This document shows positions 16,457 to 23,794 of a stretch of DNA of 64,000 bases, one piece after another. The stretch is from UBA6016 sp964568395 (GTDB lineage: Bacteria > Campylobacterota > Campylobacteria > Campylobacterales > UBA6016), in the NCBI GenBank assembly GCA_964568395.1, contig CAZMPN010000009.1, positions 18,386 through 82,385 of the forward strand. Reading direction: 5' to 3'. Position numbers and translations under genes: made by a program. How positions within the stretch are numbered: the first letter of the stretch is position 1; every line of letters starts with the position of its first letter. The notes below the pieces were generated by a model. It ran no database searches. It was not told where the DNA came from and was given only the letters and a program-made list of their open reading frames with translations.

Positions 16457-17412
16457 AGGGCGGCTCCTAACCTATCGATATGCTCCGCTTCTTTGACGGC
16501 AAATCTTACGTATCTGTCGTCCAGAGTGTCGAAGTTTGCGCAGTTGCGCACGAGTATCTTATGCTTCGCCAGTCGCTCTTGCAGCGTTGGAGCGTTCATC
16601 CCTCTTAATTTTGCGAGCAGGAAGTTGGCTTTGCCTTCGAATACCGTCTCAAAAAGTCCGCTAGCCTCAAGCGAGTTTTTTAGCAGCTCCCTGTTTGCGT
16701 CGTTTTGTTCTTTAGAGCGCGCGTCAAAACTTTTGTCGCTCAGCGCCTGCGTCATGTAGTGCGCGTCAAAGGAGGAGAGTTTCCAGAGCGGCTCTTTTTG
16801 TTTTAGCTTTTCGATGTTCGAACGGCTTGCGGCTATGAAGCCGACACGTACGCCGGCCGCACCGTAGTATTTAGTAAGAGACTTTATGACGTATAGATTT
16901 TTGTTTTGCACAGCTTCTGTCATTAATGATTTGCCGTCCGTAAAATCAAGAAACGACTCGTCCACGATAGTTTGTCCGTGCGGCGTTATGTCGTATAGCG
17001 CGCCGTCTGGAGTCGACGGGTTGACGGATACCGATAATGCATCTCTCGGGTCGCCCGTATACTCCAAATTTGCGCCGATAAGCTTCGCTGCTTTTTTATA
17101 CTCCGAGTAAATCGGGGCTTGCAATATCACGTTTTTTGGCCGCAGATGGGCAAAGAGCGAAAATATGGCGGCGCTCGCCCCGTTGTAAAGCTCTATGTTT
17201 TTGCAATCTATACCGTATCTGTCGCTTATCGCGGCTTTTAGCCTTGCGTACCCATCGCTCTCATAAGGATATAGAAAACCGAAATCCTCCGGCATCCGTA
17301 TATACGGTTTTACGAAGTTGATATTTGACGAGAAGTCTATTATTTCGTCCATTTTGGCTCCGATGGATTTGGCAAACCAAGCCACGTTTGCGCCGTGTTC
17401 AAACTCTTGCAT
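16444..17412 (-). CDS. cobD: CobD-like PLP-dependent threonine-phosphate decarboxylase
   Basis: A fold-type-I PLP enzyme of 322 residues, somewhat short for the family. It has the FSSNIN substrate loop near residue 27, the YNGASAAIF phosphate-cup region, and the PLP-binding lysine in SLTKYYGAAGVRVGF. CobD decarboxylates L-threonine phosphate to aminopropanol phosphate, the linker used by CbiB. In Sulfurospirillum, a norcobamide producer of the same phylum, the linker is ethanolamine phosphate, so the actual substrate here is open. Its ATG shares one base with the stop of the CobT fusion. Histidinol-phosphate aminotransferases have the same fold; the operon position is what makes CobD most likely. 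Confidence 0.82.
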   Translation of the reverse strand: MQEFEHGANVAWFAKSIGAKMDEIIDFSSNINFVKPYIRMPEDFGFLYPYESDGYARLKAAISDRYGIDCKNIELYNGASAAIFSLFAHLRPKNVILQAPIYSEYKKAAKLIGANLEYTGDPRDALSVSVNPSTPDGALYDITPHGQTIVDESFLDFTDGKSLMTEAVQNKNLYVIKSLTKYYGAAGVRVGFIAASRSNIEKLKQKEPLWKLSSFDAHYMTQALSDKSFDARSKEQNDANRELLKNSLEASGLFETVFEGKANFLLAKLRGMNAPTLQERLAKHKILVRNCANFDTLDDRYVRFAVKEAEHIDRLGAALCEI

Positions 17413-18896
17413 CAGCCTGCAAACGCCCTGTATATATCTTCCACACCCTCTCTAAGGCTCTCCTTGTCTGCTCCTTGCAGGTATGCGTGTAGGATTACCG
17501 CTCCGGCCCCTATCCCTTCTTTTACGAATCCATCTTCATAGAGTCTTAGATTTTTAAATTCGCTATCCGCGAAGTCGAAGTTCGGATAAAAGGCGTTTAT
17601 GGACGGGTCTATCGCCGATAAAAGACCGGTTATGTCGCTCGTTTTGTCTGTCGCTATCCATTTTGTCGTGGCCAGCGCGATATTTTCAAACAAAGATGTG
17701 AGGCCAAGCGCTTTTATGACGGCGCATACCGCGGCCATCTGCGTGCCTCCGCCGAGAATTACCGGCTTTGTTTTTGACAGCTCTACGGCAAGCCCGGCGG
17801 TAAAAGGCTGCATCGTATCGCCAAATCTGGAGAGTACGCCAAATACGTCGCCTGCGTCAAACTCTTCTTTTGAGATCGCCTTGTCCACGACGCTTTGTTT
17901 GAGCGATTTGATGTTTTTGTCGTTGCCGCTGGACGCGAACGCTCCGTCGCACTCGTATCCTAACGCTTTCGTTACGGCGTAGGCTGTCGTAGTGCCGGCT
18001 GGCACGCACTCAGAGAGTATGAAGTAGTCGGCGGTTTTTTCTATTTCGGCGGCATATTTGACGCCGGCCTCAAAGAGCGCCTTCGCATCCGTGTCCGCTC
18101 CGTCCAAAATAGATTTTGCGGCTCCGAATCCGAGCGTTTTTACGCTGCATTGGGGTTTTATCGTTAGTCCCGTGTCTACGAACAGAAGCTCGAACGGCGC
18201 TATTTTTCTTGCCGCCATGGCTATAAGCACAGGGGAGGGAGGGCCGTCCGGAGCCTTTGCGATATCCGGCATGGATTTTGGATAGCCGAGCTCCAAAACT
18301 TCCATATCCAGCGCCGGGGTGTACTCTATAAAACCGGGAAGTCCGGCTACCGTTATCCCTTCTATTTCGGCCGTATGCGTATACCCCCCCGACAAAACGA
18401 AGGCGCATTTTTTACCCTCTAGAGGCTTTAAAAAACTCTTGTTTCCTTGTATCTCGTATATCTCTTTACCGTTTTTATTGCATTCAGACATTATCTCTTT
18501 CCAAACCGTATTGAATTTTTTTGTTACGTACTCTTTTGTGTGCGGCACGGTGCATTTTGAGCAGTTTTGATGTATCTTGCCGCCGAAATCCTGCTGGCTT
18601 CCGTCTTTTGACTCTATGGAGCATTCGCTGTATATGTTTGTTTCGCCATGCCTGCCAAGTCCGTTATCCGAAAATCTGAAATTCGGACATGCGCATAGGT
18701 AACAGTTCAAATATTCGCTATCGTGGCACTTCCTGCCTTCTTTGTATAGCGGGCAAAAACTTGGTTCGCTCACTCGCATATTCTCAAATTCGAAATATTC
18801 TATTATCCGCTCTTTATCCATACCGGCCGCGATTAGTTTTTGGACTATCTCGGCATGCCTGTGCGCATGTGCGTCAAACCACTCCTGGTAACTCAT
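17412..18896 (-). CDS. cobT: Fusion of Cys-rich small domain to archaeal-type CobT
   Basis: A 494-residue two-part protein. Residues 1 to about 130 form a cysteine-rich unit with cysteines at 48, 57, 65, 68, 70, 92, 112 and 115 (cores CYLCACPNF and NCSKC), resembling the 'cysteine-rich small domain' family often found near cobamide genes. Residues from about 165 to the end match the archaeal-type nicotinate-nucleotide:dimethylbenzimidazole phosphoribosyltransferase group (TIGR00303/UPF0284-like), with LSGGYTHTAEIEGITVAG, PAGTTTAYAV, GGGTQMAA and TTKWIATDKTSD. That activity makes alpha-ribazole phosphate for CobS. The ATG overlaps the preceding stop as ATGA. The metal and role of the Cys-rich part are unknown; no separate classical CobT is present. 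Confidence 0.8.
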   Translation of the reverse strand: MSYQEWFDAHAHRHAEIVQKLIAAGMDKERIIEYFEFENMRVSEPSFCPLYKEGRKCHDSEYLNCYLCACPNFRFSDNGLGRHGETNIYSECSIESKDGSQQDFGGKIHQNCSKCTVPHTKEYVTKKFNTVWKEIMSECNKNGKEIYEIQGNKSFLKPLEGKKCAFVLSGGYTHTAEIEGITVAGLPGFIEYTPALDMEVLELGYPKSMPDIAKAPDGPPSPVLIAMAARKIAPFELLFVDTGLTIKPQCSVKTLGFGAAKSILDGADTDAKALFEAGVKYAAEIEKTADYFILSECVPAGTTTAYAVTKALGYECDGAFASSGNDKNIKSLKQSVVDKAISKEEFDAGDVFGVLSRFGDTMQPFTAGLAVELSKTKPVILGGGTQMAAVCAVIKALGLTSLFENIALATTKWIATDKTSDITGLLSAIDPSINAFYPNFDFADSEFKNLRLYEDGFVKEGIGAGAVILHAYLQGADKESLREGVEDIYRAFAG

Positions 18897-19252
18897 CGCG
18901 GCGCTCCGCTAAGGCAGCTATCGACCAGAAACTCCCATTTCATGCTCTTTGCGTCTGTTAGTATATTCGCCGATGCGGTTTTATTTGCGCCTTTGCCGTC
19001 TACGGAGTAGAACCACCCCAATTTCCCGGGGCTTGAAGCTACGCCGTCTATCGATGTCACGAACAGAAATTCGCCTACTTTTTTTGTTTTTACGTTTGCC
19101 GCCCTCTTTAGCGCGGTTAGCGCCGTCTCGCCGTTTTCGTACTCTATTTTGACGGTTTTCGGCTCTTTCGTTTTGCCGTAATTTATCCCTATCTCGATCT
19201 GTTGCGCCGATAAAATCAGCTGTAAAAACAGTATAACCGCTAAAAATCTCAC
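18893..19252 (-). CDS. Exported DUF4430 (transcobalamin-C-terminal-like) protein
   Basis: A short secreted protein with a signal peptide ending near ...LILSAQQ. The body contains ENGETALTALK and GWFYSVDGK, the pattern of DUF4430, a fold related to the C-terminal cobalamin-binding lobe of intrinsic factor and transcobalamin. It is the first gene of the cobamide operon, overlapping the CobT fusion by ATGA, so a periplasmic corrinoid-binding role is reasonable but unproven. The start I prefer is GTG 19252 (119 residues) with AAGG eight bases upstream. An earlier TTG at 19285 would begin on the very base where the divergent kinase gene begins, leaving no leader. Confidence 0.72.
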   Translation of the reverse strand: MRFLAVILFLQLILSAQQIEIGINYGKTKEPKTVKIEYENGETALTALKRAANVKTKKVGEFLFVTSIDGVASSPGKLGWFYSVDGKGANKTASANILTDAKSMKWEFLVDSCLSGAPR

Positions 19253-19266
19253 TCTAAAAGCCTTAA

Positions 19267-19282
19267 AACTATAAAATTTACC
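19267..19282. promoter_or_regulatory. Compact divergent promoter region between cobamide operon and kinase gene
   Basis: Only about 32 bases separate the two divergent starts (19252 and 19285). The stretch reads TATAAAAT on the plus strand (19271-19278) and TTATAGT-like on the minus strand, so one AT-rich core could serve as -10 in both directions. For the plus gene the ATG would lie about seven bases past the -10, implying a leaderless mRNA. These are eye-matched elements with no visible -35. Confidence 0.35.
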
Positions 19283-19284
19283 CA

Positions 19285-20109
19285 ATGGGTATTATCACAA
19301 AACTATCGTTTGAACAAATAAAAAATCATATAAAAACAGAGTACGACTTAGAGCTGCTATCGTGCAAGCCTACAAAGAGCGGCGTCTCCGATAGCGTCTA
19401 CCTGCTCCAAACAAACGGCGGCGCATTCGCGCTAAAGCTGTTTGAAACGGCCGATAAAGAGCGGATATTGCGCGAACACCGTCTGCTTGAACTGCTATCC
19501 TCCCTTCCGGTCGCCGCTCCTTATGCGCCTGGCCATATTCCGACGCTTTGCGGCAAGCCGTCGTCTTTGTATTTTGCACTTGTCGGCTCTGACGCCGTGT
19601 CCGTTACAAATAGGCATTGCGCAGAGATAGGCCGTTTTCTATCCGGTATGCACTCCTTGAGCGCATCCATAAGCTCCGACAACCCGTCTTTTTGCGAGCA
19701 GGTCTCGGAGCTGAAGGCCTCTTTGCCTGCCACACCGTTTTCTCCTTACGGCGCGCTTTTTGACGAGATGCTTTCTCTGCCGACGGACGGCGTAATACAC
19801 GGCGACCTGTTTTTGGATAACGCCGTTTTCGACGACGCAGGGCTGGTCGGCGTCATAGACTTCATAGAGGCGTTTAGCGGCCCGTTCGCTTTCGACGTCG
19901 GGGTCGCAGCCTTTAGTTTTTGCGTCAAAGACGCTAGAGTCGAACCGGAAATGCTCTCGTCCATGCTAAACGCATATGAATTTAAAAAATACTCCGCCAA
20001 GCAGCTGCTGCGTTTTATGTGTTACGCCGCGCTGTTTTACGGAGTAAACCGCTTTATCGGAGGCAGGAACTACGAAGAGTGCCTCTCCTTCCTTGAAAGA
20101 CAGGCCTAA
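19285..20109 (+). CDS. APH-fold small-molecule kinase (homoserine kinase II-like), possible linker kinase
   Basis: A 274-residue kinase of the aminoglycoside phosphotransferase/choline kinase fold. The catalytic loop HGDLFLDN and the metal-binding GVIDFIEA are intact, and the FDVGVAAFSF block resembles type-II homoserine kinase. It lies in opposite orientation between the cobamide operon and the btuB-like gene, both of which belong to the same pathway. CobD needs a phosphorylated amino acid such as L-threonine phosphate, and no PduX-type kinase is seen in the window, so this could be the missing linker kinase; an ordinary homoserine kinase or an unrelated metabolite kinase is possible. No clear ribosome site precedes the ATG. 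Its 3' end overlaps btuB by four bases. Confidence 0.72.
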   Translation: MGIITKLSFEQIKNHIKTEYDLELLSCKPTKSGVSDSVYLLQTNGGAFALKLFETADKERILREHRLLELLSSLPVAAPYAPGHIPTLCGKPSSLYFALVGSDAVSVTNRHCAEIGRFLSGMHSLSASISSDNPSFCEQVSELKASLPATPFSPYGALFDEMLSLPTDGVIHGDLFLDNAVFDDAGLVGVIDFIEAFSGPFAFDVGVAAFSFCVKDARVEPEMLSSMLNAYEFKKYSAKQLLRFMCYAALFYGVNRFIGGRNYEECLSFLERQA

Positions 20110-21911
20110 AAATAGGCCTTGACGCCGGCGTATACGCTTCTACCAGGAGTCGCATATCCCGCCACGCTCTGATAGTATCTATCGAGCAGGTTTTCGAACT
20201 TGCCGTATAGAGATACCGTCTTGTTGAGCGTATAGTTCGCCACGCCGTTGAATAGCGCGTATCCGCCCGTTTGCGTAGCTTTCGTGTTGGTGTCGTATCT
20301 CGTGCCTACGTATGTAGAGTAGAGTCCGATATGGAGCTTGGCGGTCGGATAGTAATCCATGTTTATACTGACGGTATCGTGCGGCCTTCGCTGCAGCTCT
20401 TTCCTGGAGGCGTCCTCGGCTTTTAGCCTTGTATATGCGGCGCTTACGGTTAATTTATCGCTCGGGGCGAATAGGTATTTCGCCTCGTATCCTTGCAATA
20501 TCGAAGTGCCGTCCAGGTTTGCATATCCGCTGCCGGACCAGCTTATAAGATTCGATACGGTGTTGTAAAAATAGGTCAGGCTGAGTTTCCTATACGTCGC
20601 AGTTATATCAAAGCTCCTTATGTTTTCGGGCTTCAAATCAAAATTAGACGCTCCCCAAGGGTTTGCCATCTGCAGTATCGTAGGCGCCTTAAAAGCCGTA
20701 CCGTAGTTTGCCGATATCGACGAGTCGTCCGTAATCGCGTATTTCGCGCCGGCCTTTGCGTTGGTCTTGGAGCCGAACGTCGAATAGTCGTCGTACCTGA
20801 TTGCCTGCGTCAGCGTAAGTCCCATATGCGACATCGTGTTCGCGGCGAACGCCGAGCGTGTCTCATCCTCTTTTTTTACTTCCGAGCTGGCGACTTTTGT
20901 ATATCTTATATCCATCTCCTCCTTTGAGGCTCCTAACGTCAGATTCCCAAACCGCGCATATTTGTAGTCGTCTTTTATCTCGTAGTTTTTGACGCCGCTT
21001 TTAAATATCTTCACGCCAAACGAGGTGTCCATATCGTCCTTTTTGCTCCCGGTTTCGCTTGCTTGGAGAGCTATATAGTGCGAGTCGGTTTTGTATGAAA
21101 TAGCGGCTTTTTTTATCGTGTTTTCATAGCTGATTCTTTGAATGGAGTTTGGCGACAAATAGGCGTCGTAATTCGAGGCGCCCCTTGTCGTATATATCTC
21201 ACCGTCTATCTTGAGGTTTCTTATCGGTTCGTAGCCGAGTTTGATATTCGCGCTAGTGTTTTGGTAGCCGTCTCTTTCAAAGTCGTCGCCTTTGGAGCCT
21301 CTTGGCGCTTGTGCGCTAAACCCGTCGGTCATATATCTCGATACGCCTCCGGACACGGAGTAGCTATCCGCCCCATATCCAAACGACGCCGCGGCGCTTT
21401 TGGTGTTGTAGCTTCCATACATTAGGTCGACTCCGCTTTTAAATCCTTTCGCCGCTTTTTTAGTGACGATATTTATGACTCCGGCGGCGGCGTCGGCTCC
21501 CCATATAGGGTTTGCGCCCTTGATAAGCTCTATACGTTCCACGTCTGACAAAAGCAGGTGTTCAAGCTGCGCCGAGCCGTCTGCGCTTGAGAGGTCGTTA
21601 TATCTGACGCCGTCTATTAGTACGAGTATGTATTTCGTATCCATGCCCTGTATGTATATATTTGTAGCCGTTCCCATTCCGCCGCTTTGGGTGAAATTTA
21701 TCCCGGTTAGCGAAGATAGGGCCTGCGTGATTGTGGTATAGTGTTTTTCCTCTATCTCTTCGGCCGTTACCACCTCTATATTCGACGTTACGCTCTTGAG
21801 GGACTGTTCGCTCTTGGATGCGCCGGTTACGGTTATTTTTTCTATATTTACGGTGTTATCGGCAAGCAATATACCGCTTGCCAAAATTGACAATACTATT
21901 TTTTTGTGCAA
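20106..21911 (-). CDS. btuB: TonB-dependent outer-membrane receptor, BtuB-like
   Basis: A 601-residue TonB-dependent receptor. After a signal peptide (about 1-17) comes a TonB-box-like stretch EKITVTGA and a plug domain with ALSSLTGINF, LVLIDGVRYND and VERIELIKGANPIWGADAAAGVINIVTKK. The rest is a 22-strand barrel type ending in aromatic ...VKAYF, as needed for Bam insertion. It would carry corrinoids across the outer membrane to BtuF. The start is TTG with GAGGA six bases upstream. I looked for a B12-box upstream and did not find one, so regulation by a cobalamin riboswitch is not supported. Substrate assignment depends on the neighbouring cobamide genes; siderophore receptors look alike. Confidence 0.82.
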   Translation of the reverse strand: MHKKIVLSILASGILLADNTVNIEKITVTGASKSEQSLKSVTSNIEVVTAEEIEEKHYTTITQALSSLTGINFTQSGGMGTATNIYIQGMDTKYILVLIDGVRYNDLSSADGSAQLEHLLLSDVERIELIKGANPIWGADAAAGVINIVTKKAAKGFKSGVDLMYGSYNTKSAAASFGYGADSYSVSGGVSRYMTDGFSAQAPRGSKGDDFERDGYQNTSANIKLGYEPIRNLKIDGEIYTTRGASNYDAYLSPNSIQRISYENTIKKAAISYKTDSHYIALQASETGSKKDDMDTSFGVKIFKSGVKNYEIKDDYKYARFGNLTLGASKEEMDIRYTKVASSEVKKEDETRSAFAANTMSHMGLTLTQAIRYDDYSTFGSKTNAKAGAKYAITDDSSISANYGTAFKAPTILQMANPWGASNFDLKPENIRSFDITATYRKLSLTYFYNTVSNLISWSGSGYANLDGTSILQGYEAKYLFAPSDKLTVSAAYTRLKAEDASRKELQRRPHDTVSINMDYYPTAKLHIGLYSTYVGTRYDTNTKATQTGGYALFNGVANYTLNKTVSLYGKFENLLDRYYQSVAGYATPGRSVYAGVKAYF

Positions 21912-21945
21912 GAAAAATCCTCAAAAATTATTTTTTTATATGGCG

Positions 21946-22110
21946 TTAATTTGAGGTTTCGGAGGGTGGGGACAGTCCTGTTGAGGTTTTTGAAAAATCG
22001 CTTTTCGCGAAGACGGCGCAGGAGGCCGAGGTAGCGGCTAGTTTTACGCTTGAGACGCACGCAAGTATTCCCGCAAGCGTAAAGTATTTTTTGAGTCTAG
22101 CCTTTTTCAT
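21946..22110 (-). CDS. Possible 54-residue membrane or exported peptide upstream of btuB
   Basis: An ATG frame of 54 codons fills the space between the glycosylase and btuB genes and ends in TAA 34 bases before the btuB TTG. The product begins MKKARLKKYF and is then hydrophobic (about residues 11-34, with cysteines at about 18 and 31), followed by a polar Ser/Thr/Pro-rich tail. A basic start plus one hydrophobic span suggests a small membrane protein or an unusual signal peptide; a weak lipobox-like ILAC is present. A TATAAT (22117-22122) lies just upstream on this strand. No family is recognised and there is no strong ribosome site, so it may be only chance. Confidence 0.4.
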   Translation of the reverse strand: MKKARLKKYFTLAGILACVSSVKLAATSASCAVFAKSDFSKTSTGLSPPSETSN

Positions 22111-22117
22111 GTCGTTA

Positions 22118-22783
22118 TTATAGCCCTAGGCGGCTTTTGACTAGGAGCATGTCGGCGTAGGCTTCCTTTTTTGCGGATGGGTTTCGTAGTAGGAAGCTCG
22201 GATGAAATGTCGGAATTAGCGGTATTCCGGCATGCTCCATCACTGTGCCGCGCACTTTCATTATCGAGTGGTTTTGTCCCAAAAGCGAGTTTAGGGCGGT
22301 AGCCCCGAGGGCTACTATCAGCTCCGGTTTTATCAGCTCTATCTGTTTTTCTAGATACGGCTTGCAGCTTGCCGCCTCGGAAGGGGCGGGGACTCTGTTG
22401 TTTGGCGGGCGGCATTTGACTATATTGGCTATATAGACATCCTCTCTTTTGACGCCTATGGCATTCTCTATCATCTTCGTCAGCAGCTCTCCCGCCTTGC
22501 CGACGAACGGTCTGCCGCTCTTATCCTCGGTCTCCCCGGGGCCTTCGCCGACGAACATCACTCTGGCGTTCTCGTTTCCCTCTCCGAATACGACGTTTGT
22601 CCTGGTTTTGGCCAGTTCGCACAGATGGCAACCGTTTACCGTCGCCTTCAGGCTTGCCATGCTGGAAGGGAGCTCGAAGCTCTCTTTTATCTCAAAATCT
22701 TTTATCGGCTTTACGTGATGGTATCCGAGACTTTTTAGGTGGTGAAGGTATTTTAGTTTTAACGCTAGGTTTAGGTTTTTCAA
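22118..22783 (-). CDS. Family-4 uracil-DNA glycosylase (iron-sulfur type)
   Basis: A 221-residue DNA-repair enzyme that excises uracil. The core has the family-4 motifs VGEGPGETED (catalytic loop), GRPFVGKAG, the cysteine pattern for a 4Fe-4S cluster (CHLCELAKTR near residue 53, plus IVKCRPPNNR and CKPYL), and the DNA-contact HPSFLLRNP near the C-terminus. The 45 or so residues before the first cysteine are a helical extension. It stands alone, 23 bases after the ORF6N gene on the same strand. Confidence 0.92.
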   Translation of the reverse strand: MKNLNLALKLKYLHHLKSLGYHHVKPIKDFEIKESFELPSSMASLKATVNGCHLCELAKTRTNVVFGEGNENARVMFVGEGPGETEDKSGRPFVGKAGELLTKMIENAIGVKREDVYIANIVKCRPPNNRVPAPSEAASCKPYLEKQIELIKPELIVALGATALNSLLGQNHSIMKVRGTVMEHAGIPLIPTFHPSFLLRNPSAKKEAYADMLLVKSRLGL

Positions 22784-22806
22784 GTGCGTGTTTTCTCTTT
22801 AAATTA

Positions 22807-23346
22807 TTATTTGTCTCTCAAAAAGCCGATATTTTCGACCTCTTTGGCTGATTTTATCTCCAGTATCATATCTTCAAGTATAGTAATCGCGTCAGCCGTA
22901 GCCGATAACCTATCCTTTGTCCATTGCTTATTAATACTCAATTCACGTCTAAGCTCTTCTATCTGTCTGGCCAAATCCCCATGCTCCAGTAAGTAGCGGC
23001 GCATTTTTGTAAATGTACGCATGATGGCTAGCGTAGTCTCCGTGGCTTTTGCGCTTTTTAGAATAGTGGCTAGCATATATACACCCTGCTCGGTAAAGAC
23101 TTTTGGAGCGTATCTTCTGCCGCCCCAACTTGAGGTCGAAATTTTCGACCTCAAAGTTTCCCACTCATCTTCCGACAATTCAAACATCAAATCATCAGGA
23201 AACTTATCAGGATTGTTTTTGACGGCCTCGTTTATTCTCTTCGTCTCTACGTCGTAAAGCTCCGCTATATCGGAATCCAGCATCACATCCGTATCTCGTA
23301 TGCGATGTATTTTATTTTGGATTTTTGCGTCAGCGGTTAGTTTCAT
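22807..23346 (-). CDS. ORF6N domain protein (phage-type DNA-binding)
   Basis: A 179-residue protein whose N-terminal half fits the ORF6N domain: VMLDSDIAELYDVETKRINEAVKNN-type opening, FPDDLMFELSEDEW, then YAPKVFTEQGVYMLATIL. ORF6N domains are DNA-binding modules typical of phage antirepressors and also widespread as single chromosomal genes. The C-terminal half is helical and charged, perhaps for dimerisation. No integrase, repressor or toxin gene is adjacent. It is likely a horizontally acquired single gene; its role is unknown. Confidence 0.85.
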   Translation of the reverse strand: MKLTADAKIQNKIHRIRDTDVMLDSDIAELYDVETKRINEAVKNNPDKFPDDLMFELSEDEWETLRSKISTSSWGGRRYAPKVFTEQGVYMLATILKSAKATETTLAIMRTFTKMRRYLLEHGDLARQIEELRRELSINKQWTKDRLSATADAITILEDMILEIKSAKEVENIGFLRDK

Positions 23347-23400
23347 TTGCTAATCTTTGCACTTTCTGTTATTTTAGTATGTTGGGTTTGTGGCAAAAAA

Positions 23401-23769
23401 TTATACTTTTTTGCTGATATATTCAACCGTTAAATCTAGCTCTTCCAATAAACGAGGGGATTGGTTTGGAACCAGAACCCATTTTTCTTGAAGTCCTTTT
23501 AACATTCTTAGTGTGTGTTGATAGTAACGCCCATAAAATCGTAGCTCGTAAATAATTGCTGTTTGGCGGTCAATGTATAGAGCGCCATTTTCAGATGGTG
23601 GCTCAATAAGCTCTTTTACTAGTTTATGGTATGTTTCAAATTCTTTCCAAAAATGACTTGTTGCCCGCTCTATTTGGAACTTATAAACAGCAAAAATAAA
23701 CGCTATTGCCGCTCCAAACGCAGACAGTTGAGAGCCGTAATTTTTAATCAGCTCCAGTAGTTGTTCCAA
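23401..23769 (-). CDS. Uncharacterised protein with one membrane helix
   Basis: I do not recognise this 122-residue protein. It has one hydrophobic segment (about 17-31) after a short amphipathic start, followed by a soluble helical region rich in Glu, Tyr and Leu that would face the cytoplasm if the N-terminus is outside. Its codon use looks more AT-rich than its neighbours, and with the ORF6N gene it forms a small accessory patch between the glycosylase and aat genes. Confidence 0.55.
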   Translation of the reverse strand: MEQLLELIKNYGSQLSAFGAAIAFIFAVYKFQIERATSHFWKEFETYHKLVKELIEPPSENGALYIDRQTAIIYELRFYGRYYQHTLRMLKGLQEKWVLVPNQSPRLLEELDLTVEYISKKV

Positions 23770-23794
23770 TTTTTGCTCCGGTTTATTTATAAAG

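Noticed and set aside
21912..22117. Cobalamin riboswitch before btuB
   Set aside because: I looked for the B12-box (AGCCAGGAGACCTGCC-like) on the btuB strand and found none. A loosely similar GCAGGAGGCC stretch is on the opposite strand and has no supporting stems.
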